A DNA stretch of 64,000 nt, taken from assembly GCA_963921425.1 (NCBI GenBank), contig OY992836.1, positions 10,137,304-10,201,303 of the forward strand, in the 5' to 3' direction. The stretch comes from Dryas octopetala (Eukaryota; Streptophyta; Magnoliopsida; Rosales; Rosaceae). Shown here one piece after another: positions 29,399-40,750 of this stretch (position 1 is the first letter of the stretch; every line of letters starts with the position of its first letter). The notes below the pieces were generated by a model, which worked only from the letters and a program-made list of their open reading frames with translations, ran no database searches and was not told where the DNA came from. A program made the translations under genes and the position numbers.

Positions 29399-29406
29399 CT
29401 TTTATA
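29399..29406 (-). promoter_or_regulatory. TATA box ahead of the antisense ORF
   Basis: The minus strand reads GGGTATAAAAGACTG here, about 290 bp ahead of the antisense ATG at 29111. A CT-rich stretch follows (AGAGAG on the plus strand, about 29319-29358), as in many plant leaders. Together they suggest a separate antisense promoter. Confidence 0.55.
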
Positions 29407-29710
29407 CCCTCATGCAAACAGATCACAGCCCTCCAAAAGTGGCGCTTCAAATCCCAGATCATGCCACCTGTCTATATTCAAAATACCCATAAATGAGGTG
29501 ACCCTTACGTTCCCCCATGCAGACACCAAATGTCCCTTCACCTATCCTCGAGATATTTTGGCCAAGCACAAGTCATCACTTGTTCGGACCCTCAGGAAAA
29601 TAGACATATCCAGTTCAGCTCGGATCAGGCGACATCTTATTTTCTATGGGCCACCATTCTTCAACTTCCAATCCATCATTGTCTGTTCGGATCGGAAGCT
29701 GAGGGACTCC

Positions 29711-30774
29711 TGTTTGTGGATAAACCTACACCGATCTAATAACCAATTGTAGATCGACACGTGGCTGGTCAGACCCAACTTCAGTGTTTGACTTTTCAGT
29801 GGACAAACTTTGACCTCTACATCATCACGCAGCTCGGCACTTTCTCTGTCAGCTCAGTTCTGAGCATCATGACGAGCCCTTCGTACCCGGTCCAACCCGA
29901 ACTGAGGATCTTCCAAAGGATCGACTGTTCATCTTTCCTCGGTCATCCTGGTTCGGTTCAGCTCGGCCCTGGGACGAACATCCTTTCAGACTCTAGTCAC
30001 GGCCAGCTACAACCTGAAGGGATCTCTACCTATCGGATCGGCTCGGTTCGACTGTCCATGCCCGATTCGATCACACATGGGTTTTTATGTCTACATGTGA
30101 AGACATGTGTTTGGGTCGGCTCGGCTCGGCTTCCCACCGTCATTCCAAGGAAGATCATGTTGGGACGAACCGCCATACTCAAGTGCACCTGATAGAATCT
30201 TCTAACAGATGAGACTTCCCAGCTCACATTCATGACTATTGGGGGGGTTTACTTGAATCTTCCATACTTGCATTCAATGCAGCATTGAATGCAAAGGAGA
30301 TGGATAGCTGTGCATGCCACTGTTCATGACCGAACGCGTGGATCTTTCTCAACCAGTCAACCACATGCAGGTAACTTACTCCTCACAATTTCCTTTGCCT
30401 ATATAAACCAACTCTCATGCACAAATCCATCTATCTATCTATCACCAGAAAAACACTTACACAAACTTTCACTCACCAAAAGCATACCCAACTTGTTGAG
30501 AATAAACCCAGAACATTTACCTTATTCTTCCCATTCTCCCAAGTTCATCACCTTTCCTTCCCTACTTACATTCAAACACCACCAAATACACATCACTGAC
30601 TTTATCATCGGAGCGTGTTTGGCTAGTACCACATCGGTCCATCTCCTTTGATCTTGTGTTCATCTGCAGGAAGATCTCGATTCAACATCTACGTTATCAT
30701 CCAGCAAGGCTTCTGATCATCCAGATCACCATTTCTAAGTTGTTGCATCTATCTTACGGAAATTTGCATCAACA
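29711..30774 (+). repeat. 3' LTR
   Basis: 1064 bp, alignable with 17367-18440 along its full length. Differences are mostly transitions, plus a loss of two CGGCT units. It has the same hairpin (30268-30294) and TATA box (30400-30407). The bases just ahead (GGAAGCTGAGGGACTCC) are the likely polypurine-tract site. Confidence 0.95.
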
Positions 30775-30779
30775 CATGT

Positions 30780-31949
30780 CAAATTAATTATCTGATGAAA
30801 AACATTATATAACTTGTACAATCTCAACTTCAAACAACCAATGAAGTAGGAATGAGAATAACTCATGCTAACTCTAAAAATTCCATTACAGATCCTACAT
30901 TTTTTTTTTTAAGAATAACCCAACCAAAGACTAATAAAAAGTGGTGAGAATTAGATGGTTTAGTTAAAAAATGAGAAAGTACGTAGTAGAACTCAAGCAA
31001 CTTATTGGGGGGGGTGTGTTTATGATTCATTACACTAAGAAATATGTCATCGTTGTAATTAATATATCTATAACTCCTGGGGGTGTTTATGATTCATTGC
31101 ACCAAGAAATATGTCATCGCTGTAATTAATATATCTCTAACTCCTTTTAGAAAAAGAATTTTGCAAGTACTAGGGTTATTATGCGATACTATGGGTGTGC
31201 ATGTATGGTACATAAGTTTAATTGTAATTACACATCTTCAAAAGTATTATGAATTCACTCTTTTTAAAATAAAAAATAAAAAATTATGAATTCACTCTTT
31301 TATGCACACACCAACAATCCAATATAAATCAACTATGTATTCTTAAAGTGAAATGTCAGAATAGAGAGCTGCAAGGTTTGTTTCTCTGACTAACATCGTT
31401 TTCTTTTTGAAATAGATTTTGTAGCAAACAGATCGATGATGCTTGTATCTGCAGTGGATGTTCAAGCAGTCTTGCAGATCTTTCAATTTGTATCTGCAGT
31501 ACGTGGTTGTTCAAGCAGGCTTTTAATGTGTTCTTATGTTTTGTTTTTTCTTTCACGCAGAAACTCAATTCTTAGTCTCATATCAGACAATTTGGAGAAA
31601 AAAGATAGTATCAAAAGCTTAACTCAATTACTTTTTGAAGCATATAGGATTCCATCAACATCTTTGGTACTTGATTAATATTTACTATTGTAGTTTGCTA
31701 TATCTAGTACTCTTGTAGCTTTTCTCGATCTCTAATTACAAAATTGTTATGTAAGCTATGTAAAGATATTTGTAAAGGTGGTTGCTAGTGGTAATGAAAG
31801 AATGTTACGAAATTTCTGGCTTTTGAATTTCTACGAAATGCAATGGGATCATAAATTTGATGAAAATATTGTTTTTAAGGATGAGTTGTTTTTGCAGGGA
31901 AAAAACTACTTTCAATATTGAAACTAGTTGATTATTATTATTACTTTTA
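30780..31949. other. Intergenic DNA with a short tandem duplication
   Basis: A+T-rich. At 31016-31144 a unit of about 67 bp starting GTGTTTATGATTCATT is present twice with few changes. Around 31437-31520 TGTATCTGCAGT...TTCAAGCAG is also doubled. A short plus-strand frame (31436-31678) shows no family resemblance. No gene recognised. Confidence 0.5.
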
Positions 31950-32406
31950 AAACTCATATTATTCAATGGCGTTTAAAAATGTCATAACAAAAGTTTTAAT
32001 GACATCAAATTAAGGAAATGTCATAAATTCAATGACAGTTCAAACGTGTCATGGAAAGCCTTTAGATGACGTTAAGAAAATGTCATCTAATTCCACACCC
32101 TTTCAATGACAATCTAAACATGTCGTCTAAAGGTTTTAGATGACAAGCCTTAAACGCCATATAAACTTAATATTATTCAATAGCGTTTATAACGTTTTAA
32201 TGGCATCACATAAACGTCACAAATTCAATAACATTTCAAACACATCATAGAAAATAGTTTTCATGGCGTTTTTCATGTGTCATAGTAAGTCTATACTTTC
32301 CATGGCACCGATATCTAGAACATACTCTATGGCACCTGAAAAACTTCATCGAAACCCTTCCATGACATTTTTCAAGTATCATGGAAATGCTCTTTTTGTG
32401 TAGTGG
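31950..32406. mobile_element. CACTA-like transposon end (remnant)
   Basis: The right end reads TTTTTGTGTAGTG, which is CACTACACAAAAA on the minus strand, the typical CACTA start. Ahead of it come many copies of ATGACATTTTTCAAGTGTCATGG-like motifs in both orientations, as in CACTA subterminal arrays. No clear left CACTA end was found, so the element is truncated or diverged. Non-coding. Confidence 0.5.
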
Positions 32407-32659
32407 TAATTAATATTGTGACATGAAACTTAGTAAAAAGACTTTATTATGAATTAAAATGATTTTACTATGAATTAAAAAGCTCATTGGTCTCTGTTTA
32501 GAAATTGTTTTCTCAAATAACTTAAGTCTAATTATCTCTTTCTATTATTCAATTTTAGTCAATTGTGACTATATTATGGTATTTTAAAAAAGTTCATTGA
32601 CTAATATGTAGTATTGAAAATATTTATTGATTTTTTTTTTTTTTGTAATTGGTTCTATA

Positions 32660-33020
32660 ATATAACTATTATGAGTAATGCTAGGGTGCCTCAATTTTGT
32701 TCCTCAGTGGCGTGGAATTCATGTCAATTAAAATGTTTTTTCAGTTAAATATATATCATTATTCATTTATCACATTATTTTTTATAAATACCATTCTAAC
32801 CTTTTTTATGAATTTACAAAAATTTCATTTATAAAATAAATAAGGGTTAAATACAAAAATGATCTACGAATTTTACTGTGATTCTCAATTCAGATCACCA
32901 TAACCACCGTCCACCATAGCCACCATGCATCTACCATTCTTCCCCTTCTTCCACCATCACCATTCCTTCCTCCACACTCCTTCCCCCCCCCCCCCCCACT
33001 TAATTCTTTCCAACCCTTTT

Positions 33021-33071
<51 letters not shown>

Positions 33072-33700
33072 GGCACCAATTATATATCTTGGTTGCTTAT
33101 ATCGCTTTGTGGTTATTCTCTCAAACCGACCGACAATTAATATCCATTTTTGATGTCGAACAACTAATATTCATGCCAAGGAAACATTAACAAATTTTAT
33201 AATACTAATTTCATCCTTATTTTTTTATATTTTTAACAGAATAAATCTCTCTCTCTCTACCCCCCAACACCCCTAACCTGTTTTTTCCCCCTGCAATTAT
33301 ATTCAAGATATGGTTAATTGCAATTAATGGAAACATCTATTAAACAAAATAAATAAGACATGATATAAAAAGATGAAATAAGCAAAATGAAAAGTTAAAA
33401 ATCTAAGGAATTGAAAGAAAGAAAGATGAAAAATGAATTAGAAATATAGGATTAATGGTAGGGTTGAAGAGAAGAAATTGAAAGAGAAAATTAGATAAGA
33501 TGAATTAGGATAATTGAATTTTGGAGGGATACAATAATCTTTCAATAAAAATAATTTTAATATAATATTATAAATAAATAAGGATGTATATAATTATAAT
33601 AAAGAAAATAATGACGTGTGTTGTTTAGTTTTGTCACATTAAATTAAAACACAAATTAAGACACAAAAGTTGGGGTTCTAATTTCTAAATCTTTTTACAA
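32660..33700. mobile_element. Possible MULE-like element with CT microsatellite
   Basis: The left end has GAGTAATGCTAGGGTGCCTC with AATTTTGT after it. The right end, reverse complemented, has AACCCCAACTTTTGTGTCTT, a similar but weaker match. The inside holds a C16 run (about 32983-32998) and a (CT)n run (33025-33067), with no coding sequence. Borders are approximate and no target duplication was confirmed. Confidence 0.3.
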
Positions 33701-33745
33701 CTATTTTTAAAATCTGAACAATGAAACTAAGGAGGCCTAGTGTAG

Positions 33746-33810
33746 GTGATGTCAGCGTGTGATGTCAGCGTGTGATGTCAGCGTGTGATGTCAGCGTGTG
33801 ACGTCAGCGG
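33746..33810. repeat. 13-bp tandem repeat with bZIP-like sites
   Basis: Five units of GTGATGTCAGCGT follow each other exactly. The fifth is GTGACGTCAGCGG and holds the palindrome TGACGTCA. Each unit therefore has a TGA(T/C)GTCA core, the type of site bound by plant bZIP factors. No gene starts close by; the nearest recognised gene is the MYB about 7 kb to the right. Confidence 0.9.
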
Positions 33811-35136
33811 GGCAAGAATCGTCAAACTCCGTTGCCATCTTTAAATAAGACTTAAGAGTAAGGCAATAATTTTTTTATCTTTAACATGGACACGTGTTAA
33901 CCACAGCTGTGTAGGAGTAACTTCTGGCAGTAAAGCGTTTGCTGAACGAGTAAATAAGGTGGGTGAGTTGGTAGACTTGGGACCTAATTAGTAATTACCT
34001 ATGGCGTTTACACTTTATGCTTTTGTTTTTCGTCTCTTCCATATTTATTCAGCATGTGTATTGTCAGACATATTATAAAAAGCCATGGACAACAAAATGA
34101 CATACCATAAAAGCCTGTGAAATTGCAATAATGAGTTGGCTGAACTCTTCTTCCCCTTAAGCCACACGGCCCACACCTTCTTGTGTTATAGATCTATCAA
34201 AAATTTATTTACTTGAAATACCATTTTCTATTCGACCAAAAAAAAAAAAAATTGCATTTTCTAGCACAATTTATTCACAAAACGACTATACTTTTAAAGA
34301 TGAAATTATAAAATAAACAAAGACAGTTATCATGTAACCCTCTCTCTTTCCCACTCTTTATCTCTCTTAATTGTTGCACTTGTTATGCACGTCGAGGAAA
34401 CTTATTATCTTCCCCACAAACTTGTTATATAAACAAGGTTTGTATGTTTCGACCAAAAAGAAAGAACAAGGTATATATGTTATCTTCTCTTTTTTTTTTT
34501 TTTTTTGGGTAGAGAATATGTTATCTTCTTCATTTTCCAAATTAAAATTCTTTAAAAAGATAAAAAATAATGTTAAACGAGTCGTGCCTCATTCAGACTT
34601 ATTTTGTGCTTGTGTCGTGTTTGGCTCGTCTCGTGCCATACCTAATGAGCTAAAAACTTCGACCTAATTCGGGCTATTTAGTTGTGTCATGAGGTCCGTT
34701 TTGTGCTTATGCAAACTCGGCCCATTTTTTGTTCATAACCCCCTCGTTTTAATCATGTTGTGTTTGTACTATATTCGTATCAACCTAACCCATTTGACAC
34801 CCTTTATTATAGACCATCTCTTTAATAAAAATGATCACACACCTATGTGGACTATTAGGTGAACTATCTGGATCCTTTTAAGACTAATCACATTAAATAA
34901 ATTATTTTATCAAGAAAATTTTTAAAATAGACTTAATGATCAGTTTCGTTAATAGTAATAATGTTAGCAATACTATTAATAATAATAGAATATGCATTTC
35001 AATTTCACCTAAGAAAAAAAAATGACTTTGATGGCCAGGGACGAATCCATGAATTAGAATTGGGGAGGGCTAAAAAACTTCAACAATACAAAAAAATTTC
35101 ATTAATAAACATAAAAATACACCTAGTTAAGGGGGA
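33811..35136. other. Intergenic DNA, transposon-like debris
   Basis: From about 34575 to 34800 there is text such as GTCGTGCCTC, GTGTCGTGTTTGGCTCG and CCCATTTGACACCC, common in worn hAT-like MITEs. A similar phrase lies near 9295. No ORF or structure was resolved. Confidence 0.3.
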
Positions 35137-35316
35137 CATAGTTTTAAGTACATTATAGGCTCTTCGAACATTATCATGTTCATTAAGAGAATACTTCCAT
35201 ATTACTTGACGTAATCTTGGATCACGTTCAAGAGCGCGCACTAATAGTAATCTCAATATTTGGATCAAACTCGACTCTTTGAGTCTCAACTTCTTCACTT
35301 TAAGACTCAGAATCAC
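35137..35316 (-). pseudogene. Relic of a hAT-type (TTF/ZMYM1-like) transposon protein
   Basis: The minus strand encodes ERDPRLRQVIWKYSLNEHDN followed by VRRAY. It resembles the N-terminal block DPGLR-P-I-x-YP-N-x-RD-x-RR-AY of plant hAT-derived zinc finger MYM-type proteins. Only about 50 residues are recognisable and stops lie on both sides. Confidence 0.45.
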
Positions 35317-36892
35317 AAATTAGTGCATATGAAGATGATCGAGTCATTTGTCTTCTTAAAATAAGAAATAATACTTTTTATTCTCTTCGAAATTTGTGGA
35401 TGATCCGACATTATAAACTATAATTTATTGGTAATATATTATAAACATGATATGTAAGGATATTTTACAAAACAAAATCACACAATAGCAACCTACTTTT
35501 CTAGTAATATGCAACTAGAATTTAATATTAAAATTTTGAGTTTACTTGGTTTCCAAATTTGCAATTTCAATAATTGAGATTGAGTTTAAAAGCAATCTCA
35601 TATTCCAACATCCAACAAATTACACTAGTTTTTCTTGAGTTCTTGAACAATTTGGATAATCAAATATTAATTCTCATTTAATTTTACAAATATTTAATAA
35701 TAAATTAGAAATACCACAACTATTGCATAAAAATTCAATCTCTAAATCCATAAATCTCTAAATGGTTAAGAGAATAATATATAAAAAGGACCGGTGAGGA
35801 ATGGAGAGGCAGAGACAAATTCAGAAAACTTTTTTTTTTATTTTTTTTCATTGGGTGGACCGTGGACTTGACAATAATTGTACGTGTATTATTATTATTT
35901 TTTAAATATGGGTGTCCTTCACTATGTTCAACTTCATGCACATCATTTACATTATTAATTGTTGCATCCAATGTCTGACACCCACTGGCCCAACATAAAA
36001 TACCCGGGAGGGGGAACAGGGCTATGGTCAGGACGATCGCGACTTCGCGAGCATCGTAACATAATTAAAACCAGACAGCAATAATAAACTCTTGATGGAA
36101 GAAAGAGTCAAAGAGACAACGACCTCAAATCTTAATGTTAAGAAATTTATAAAGGGAATTCTTTTAAATATGACATATACTTCTTTCAAATACATATTTA
36201 GTTTTGTATCGACGAAAGATATTAATCTAGAAATTATATCAATATAGGACGAAATCATCACTTTTATCAAAATAAGAGATAAAATAATATTTTCATATTA
36301 AATAAAATTTTAATTTTATTTCAAAATTAAAAAAAACAGTAAAACTAAAAAAGATTACTACTAAAAAATTTAAAACTAAAAAACAATAAAACTAAAAACT
36401 TCAAAAAATATTACTACTAAAAAAATTTAAACTAAAAAAGATTTAAATTAAAAAGAATAAAATAAAAAAAGATTCAAACTAACAATTAATTAAAAAGAAG
36501 TAAAACTAAATAAATTAAAATGAAAAAAATAAAACTAATAAAAAATAACAAAAAAAAAGGTCCCTCAAAAAAATCATATATGTATATATTATTTTATATA
36601 TATATGTATTTGTACTTAAGCCTATAAATTTTGTATACGTTAAACTCAAGTAATATATATAAAAAGTCAATAACTAGCTTCATTTTTATTGTTTGCCACA
36701 TACTCTTATAATCTTAAACCAAAATCCTAAAATTCACCAATAATTCGACAAGTTTATTTTAAAAATAAAAATGATAATAATAATAAATAAATAGTTGCAC
36801 GTGTATTAGCAGCACATCATATCTCTACCTACTGTGTTTTGCTTTCAATTGGTTATTCTCCCTATTGTTCGCTTGCTGCAAAATGAAATTAA
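35317..36892. other. A+T-rich intergenic DNA
   Basis: Mostly low complexity. From 36300 to 36560 it is a run of AACTAAAAA-type units. No gene, RNA or complete element was recognised. Confidence 0.4.
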
Positions 36893-37634
36893 GGAGGGTG
36901 TACTCAATCCAGATTTTTAAAGACTTTTTTTAAGTGATAGACTTTCATAGACTTTTAGAATTATGATAGATTTTCAAAGAGTTTTATAGACTTTTATAGA
37001 CTTTCATGAAGTTTTATTAAAAAACTTTCATAGACATTGATAGATTTTCAATGACTTTTTTATACAAATATCATTGTGAAATATTATAAGATAATAGCAT
37101 CCGTATATCACAAAGGGCAATGAAAACGCAATGAAATCAAACAGAAGGGCAATAAAAAAGTAGTGAAATCAAACAAAAAATGACAAGCTGATGAAAGAAT
37201 AATCTCCAAGAACCGTATATGATAGGTCTATTTATATGTAATGGCATAGTGATGGGACAATATAAGGGATAGATGTATCAATATTGGAAGGGACATACAC
37301 GCAGGCATGCAATGCTAAAAGAGGCGAAGAGAGAAAATGGGAAGCCTTTTCTCAAAAGTCTTTCAAAGTCTTGAGGGGAAATGTAAGAGAAATAAGAAGA
37401 TTTGGTATGTATACTTTAATGCCAAAAGTCTTTCAAAATCTATAAATTTGAGAAATTTGTGAAAGTCATTGACATTTTGAGTACCGTATGACTTTTATAG
37501 ACTTTTAAAAAGTATTGATTAAGTACCCCCTGATTTTCATAGACTTTTTAAAAGTATATAAAAGTCTTGATTGAGTACCTCCTGACTTTTTAATTTAACA
37601 AAAGTCTTTAAAAGTCTTGATTGAGTACACCCCC
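36893..37634. mobile_element. MITE with GG(A)GGGTGTACTCAATC termini
   Basis: The left end is GGAGGGTGTACTCAATC and the right end, reverse complemented, is GGGGGTGTACTCAATCAAGA. Both sides are flanked by TTAA (36889-36892 and 37635-37638), so a TAA or TTA target duplication is possible, as for PIF/Harbinger elements. Both ends are filled with short repeats of ATAGACTTT and AAAGTCTTTAAAAG. No coding capacity; 742 bp. Confidence 0.75.
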
Positions 37635-38414
37635 TTAAATGGTGACTAAGTCGTTAAATACTTAAATGGTGAATAAGTCGTTAAAAAGAAATATTTGCGT
37701 CAAACAAATATGTCTTGTATACGTGGTCCATGTTGAAGTGAGCTTTGACGCTTTGTGGGATGCTACAGTTTTTGGAATAGTCCTTGTTCAAGTGCTCCAG
37801 GCCCGGATTCGGAGAAAAAGACAAGCACCTTTAAATGGTGTACTATGCTTGTGTGGTTATGTTAATTCTTTCAAATTATAATTCGTGTAAAATTATTTAT
37901 CATTGAGAGGTTTTTTTTTTTTTTTTTTTTTCTGGAAGGACGAAGGAGAAAACGATTTGGAACATCTCCAAAATTAATTACGTACATAAAAATCATCATA
38001 CATACTACAGGTAGATCTAAACTATGATCACCTAGCTTGCTATAAGAACATACAACAAAATGTTTTAAACTTTTTCAATTGAAAAAACATGTTTAAACAT
38101 TATTAAACCATATTGCTTTTTTAAAAATTAGTGATTTCGATATTACACCATTACATTGTTTTTTTAAGAGTCTAACACCATTACTTTACTTTTAATAGTT
38201 AAAGTTCATATTCAAAATCTTGCTCAAGGTATGACAACATTATTCCATTAGATCTCTACTACTTACAAATTGTGCCATTATGTAATTAATATTTGTTTTT
38301 AAATTGTGTCACTCTTTAATTGCCGTTAATTCTCTAGGTAGTAAATGAATCCCTTAAATTCATTAAAAACTTAATTTAGGACACCTTTTATGGTGTGATA
38401 TATATATATATATA
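37635..38414. other. Intergenic DNA between MITEs
   Basis: A+T-rich, with a T run at about 37911-37930 and a (TA)n run at 38398-38414. No gene recognised. Confidence 0.4.
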
Positions 38415-38935
38415 AATAGAAAAATTACAGTTTAGTCATTTTACCATTTCTTATTTAGAAAAAAACCTTATGACTTTTTTTTTCCCAAATAAAATCCTTA
38501 TTTTTTTCTAAATAATGTCCTTTGACCATTGCCTTGTCAAAGAAATATGTCATTATTTTTTTAGGGTATAAGGTACATGTTAACCTCTACTTTCCTAGGG
38601 TATAGAATGAGGTTTATAGAGGCTGCATATTAAGTTTTAACTATGAGATTTTGGGTGAGCCCAAAATCTCAGAGTGAAAACCTAATATAAAGCCGACAAA
38701 CCAAGATTTGACGAAAAAGTAAAAATGCACTGCCGAACACTCGAAAATGACCGTCGACTATTTGGCGCCTGGTATGTATGAAAAAAATAGAAAATAATGG
38801 ATTAATATTATGTAACATGAAATGATTACAATATTATTGGACTTTAGTTAGAATTTTAAAAGTCATAAGGCTTTAGTCAGCAAATTGTAAAATTAAAAGA
38901 CCTAAATGGAAGTTTCCCATAAATAAATATATCTT
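38415..38935. mobile_element. Candidate inverted-repeat element
   Basis: The left arm (AAAATTACAGTTTAGTC, then CCTTATGACTTTTTTTTTCC) and the right arm reverse complemented (TCTTTTAATTTTACAATTTG, then GCCTTATGACTTTTAAAATT) match imperfectly over about 80 bases. No coding capacity and no clear target duplication. Confidence 0.35.
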
Positions 38936-39192
38936 CTGTTGAGGTATGCCTTAATATTAAACATGATGAGGTATTTCGTTTATATTTATATATATATATA
39001 TATAAGGGGCATATATATATATATATATATATATTCTTTTTTCTTCATACCATGATTGAGTCAAATAAGAAACCTACAACCGAGAATTGTCTATAGGTAC
39101 ATTATAATGTAGGTGTTTTAATTCATATAGATTCTTTAATTTGTGTAGGTTATTTATTTGTTTATAATTATTAACACATGCCCCTTTCATTG

Positions 39193-39375
39193 GAGAATTT
39201 TTAATGTGTAACCGACACACCGCCACGTGGTGTAACCAATCAAACGTATAAGGGTATTATTGGACGGTATGTTTATCTCTCCTAGGGTATAATATTAATA
39301 ACATCCACCCATATTATGACACGTTGGATTGGTTACACCACGCGACGGTGTATTGGTCACACCAAAAAATCTCTC
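39193..39375. mobile_element. Short foldback MITE
   Basis: Two arms of about 54 bp face each other. Left: GAGAATTTTTAATGTGTAAC, then CCACGTGGTGTAACCAATC. Right, reverse complemented: GAGAGATTTTTTGGTGTGAC, then CGCGTGGTGTAACCAATCC. The total is 183 bp, non-coding. The left arm contains CCACGTGG, a G-box. Confidence 0.75.
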
Positions 39376-39378
39376 ATT

Positions 39379-39760
39379 CCATTGAGGAATCCCTCAAATA
39401 ATTTTATTTAAGGGATTCCTCATGAGGCCCACTCTATATTGTATTTCAACAATCTAAGCCATCTATTTTTTAGGTCTATATTCAAAGATTATCCTTTGCA
39501 AAAGATTAGACAAATTAGAAACCATTAAACTATCAAACTTTGATCAAATTAATAGACGAACAAAATATTTTCGATAAACACGTGAAATGAGGACCATTTA
39601 ACTAACGGTCAAATGATTTCCGATTAACTTAATTTTTTATAAGGATGATCTTTAAATGGAGATAAAAAAAAAATAGACGGTTCCGATCATCAAAATACAA
39701 TGTGAAGTGGACTCCACAAAAGATCCTTTAGATAAGCTTATTTAAGGAATTCCTCAATGG
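39379..39760. mobile_element. MITE, family A copy 1
   Basis: Both ends begin CCATTGAGGAAT when read inwards and stay similar for about 95 bp (CCCTCAAATAA/TCCTTAAATAA, ATATTGTATTT/ACATTGTATTT, CATCTATTTTTT/GTCTATTTTTTT). The interior has TTTGATCAAATTAATAGACG and a matching inverted half. Non-coding. Confidence 0.75.
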
Positions 39761-40189
39761 AAAGGGTTTGATTATTAACATAATTCAAAAAAAATCATAT
39801 ATGGACATATTCATGATTGACATTCGAAAAAAATGTACGTCCAACAATGAATATTAGCATTTAAAGCACAAAAAATTGTAAAGAGTAAATACAGACGTTA
39901 CCTAAAATAAAAAGTCAACTTCGGAAGACATATGAGGAATTCACAAAGTTTAAAATTTAAGAAATACTGATTAAAAATAAAAGAATGATTAGTTGGTAAG
40001 TAGTCAAAGAGGTTAACACACGCGAAAAAATAATGACATAGATTTTAATGTAGAAAATATGAATTTGAAGGGAATTTTTCTAAGTTACTATATAATAAAT
40101 AGAAATGATATGTTGCAGTGGTAGAAAGGGAAATGATCGAGAAAGGTTAATTATTAATGTGGTATGTAATATATATATATATATATAAA

Positions 40190-40583
40190 GAGCTTCAAAT
40201 GTGAGATCTCACATTTAGTGTTAATTGTGGGATGGGGTAAATGGGCCCACTTTATGTAGTTTTTGAACACATGAACAGTCTATTTTTAGGTTTTTATTCA
40301 TAGATCATCATTGCAAAAAAGTAACCAAATCGGAAATCATTTGCTTATGTAACTTTGATCAAACAAATAGATGATTTTGTCAAAAATATTTGGTTCGTCT
40401 ATTTGTTTGGTCAAAGTTAAATAGACAAATTATTTTCGATTCAGTTAATTTTTTTAAAAGATGATATTTGAATAGAGACCTAAAGAATAAACGTTCGGAT
40501 CATTGAAATACTATATGGAATAAGCGTTCAGAGAGATTTTATAAATAAAATTATTTATGGGAATCCCACATAGAATTGAGCTC
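40190..40583. mobile_element. MITE, family A copy 2, next to the MYB promoter
   Basis: It starts GAGCTTCAAATGTGAGATC and ends GGAATCCCACATAGAATTGAGCTC. The interior matches copy 1: GAACAGTCTATTTTTAGG, ATCATCATTGCAAAAAAGTA, TTTGATCAAACAAATAGATG and the inverted half GTCTATTTGTTTGGTCAAAG. It is flanked by (TA)n on both sides and ends 168 bp before the MYB ATG. Confidence 0.7.
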
Positions 40584-40750
40584 TATATATATATATATAT
40601 ATACCACTCTCCATCTAGCTAGCTAGCTAACTTCTCAATAGTACTGTACTTGAAGCTAGCTCAAAGAATCGAATTACAATCGTATCAATCGGACACTCAT
40701 GAATTGATCTTCTTCCTTTTTCATTTTGTATAGTTTTTAATTAACATCAG
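40584..40750 (+). promoter_or_regulatory. MYB proximal promoter / leader
   Basis: (TA)n at 40584-40602 can serve as TATA region. AGCTAGCTAGCTAG follows at 40616-40629. The ATG at 40751 lies about 150 bp downstream. Confidence 0.4.

Larger units (their letters stand above)
17367..30774 (+). mobile_element. Ty3/gypsy LTR retrotransposon of the Tat/Ogre type, decayed
   Basis: A 13.4-kb element is bounded by two similar LTRs, both starting TGTTTGTGGATAAAC and ending TTTGCATCAACA. Flanks are CATGC (17362-17366) and CATGT (30775-30779), a 5-bp target duplication with one change. A primer-binding-site-like TTGGCGCCGTCTGTGGGA follows the 5' LTR. Inside, in order, are a leader ORF, gag, protease, reverse transcriptase, RNase H, a second (archaeal-type) RNase H, integrase, a 71-bp tandem array and an antisense ORF. 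The dual RNase H and the long 3' region mark the Tat/Ogre lineage. Several frameshifts, stops and a nested hAT insertion show that it cannot encode an intact polyprotein. By eye the LTRs differ at roughly 44 of about 1060 aligned sites. Confidence 0.95.

Noticed and set aside
31436-31678. 80-codon plus-strand frame
   Set aside because: The first half is a small duplicated DNA stretch and no protein family is recognised.
35735-36270. Minus-strand frames of about 80 codons
   Set aside because: Hydrophobic A+T-rich translation without conserved motifs; typical chance frames.
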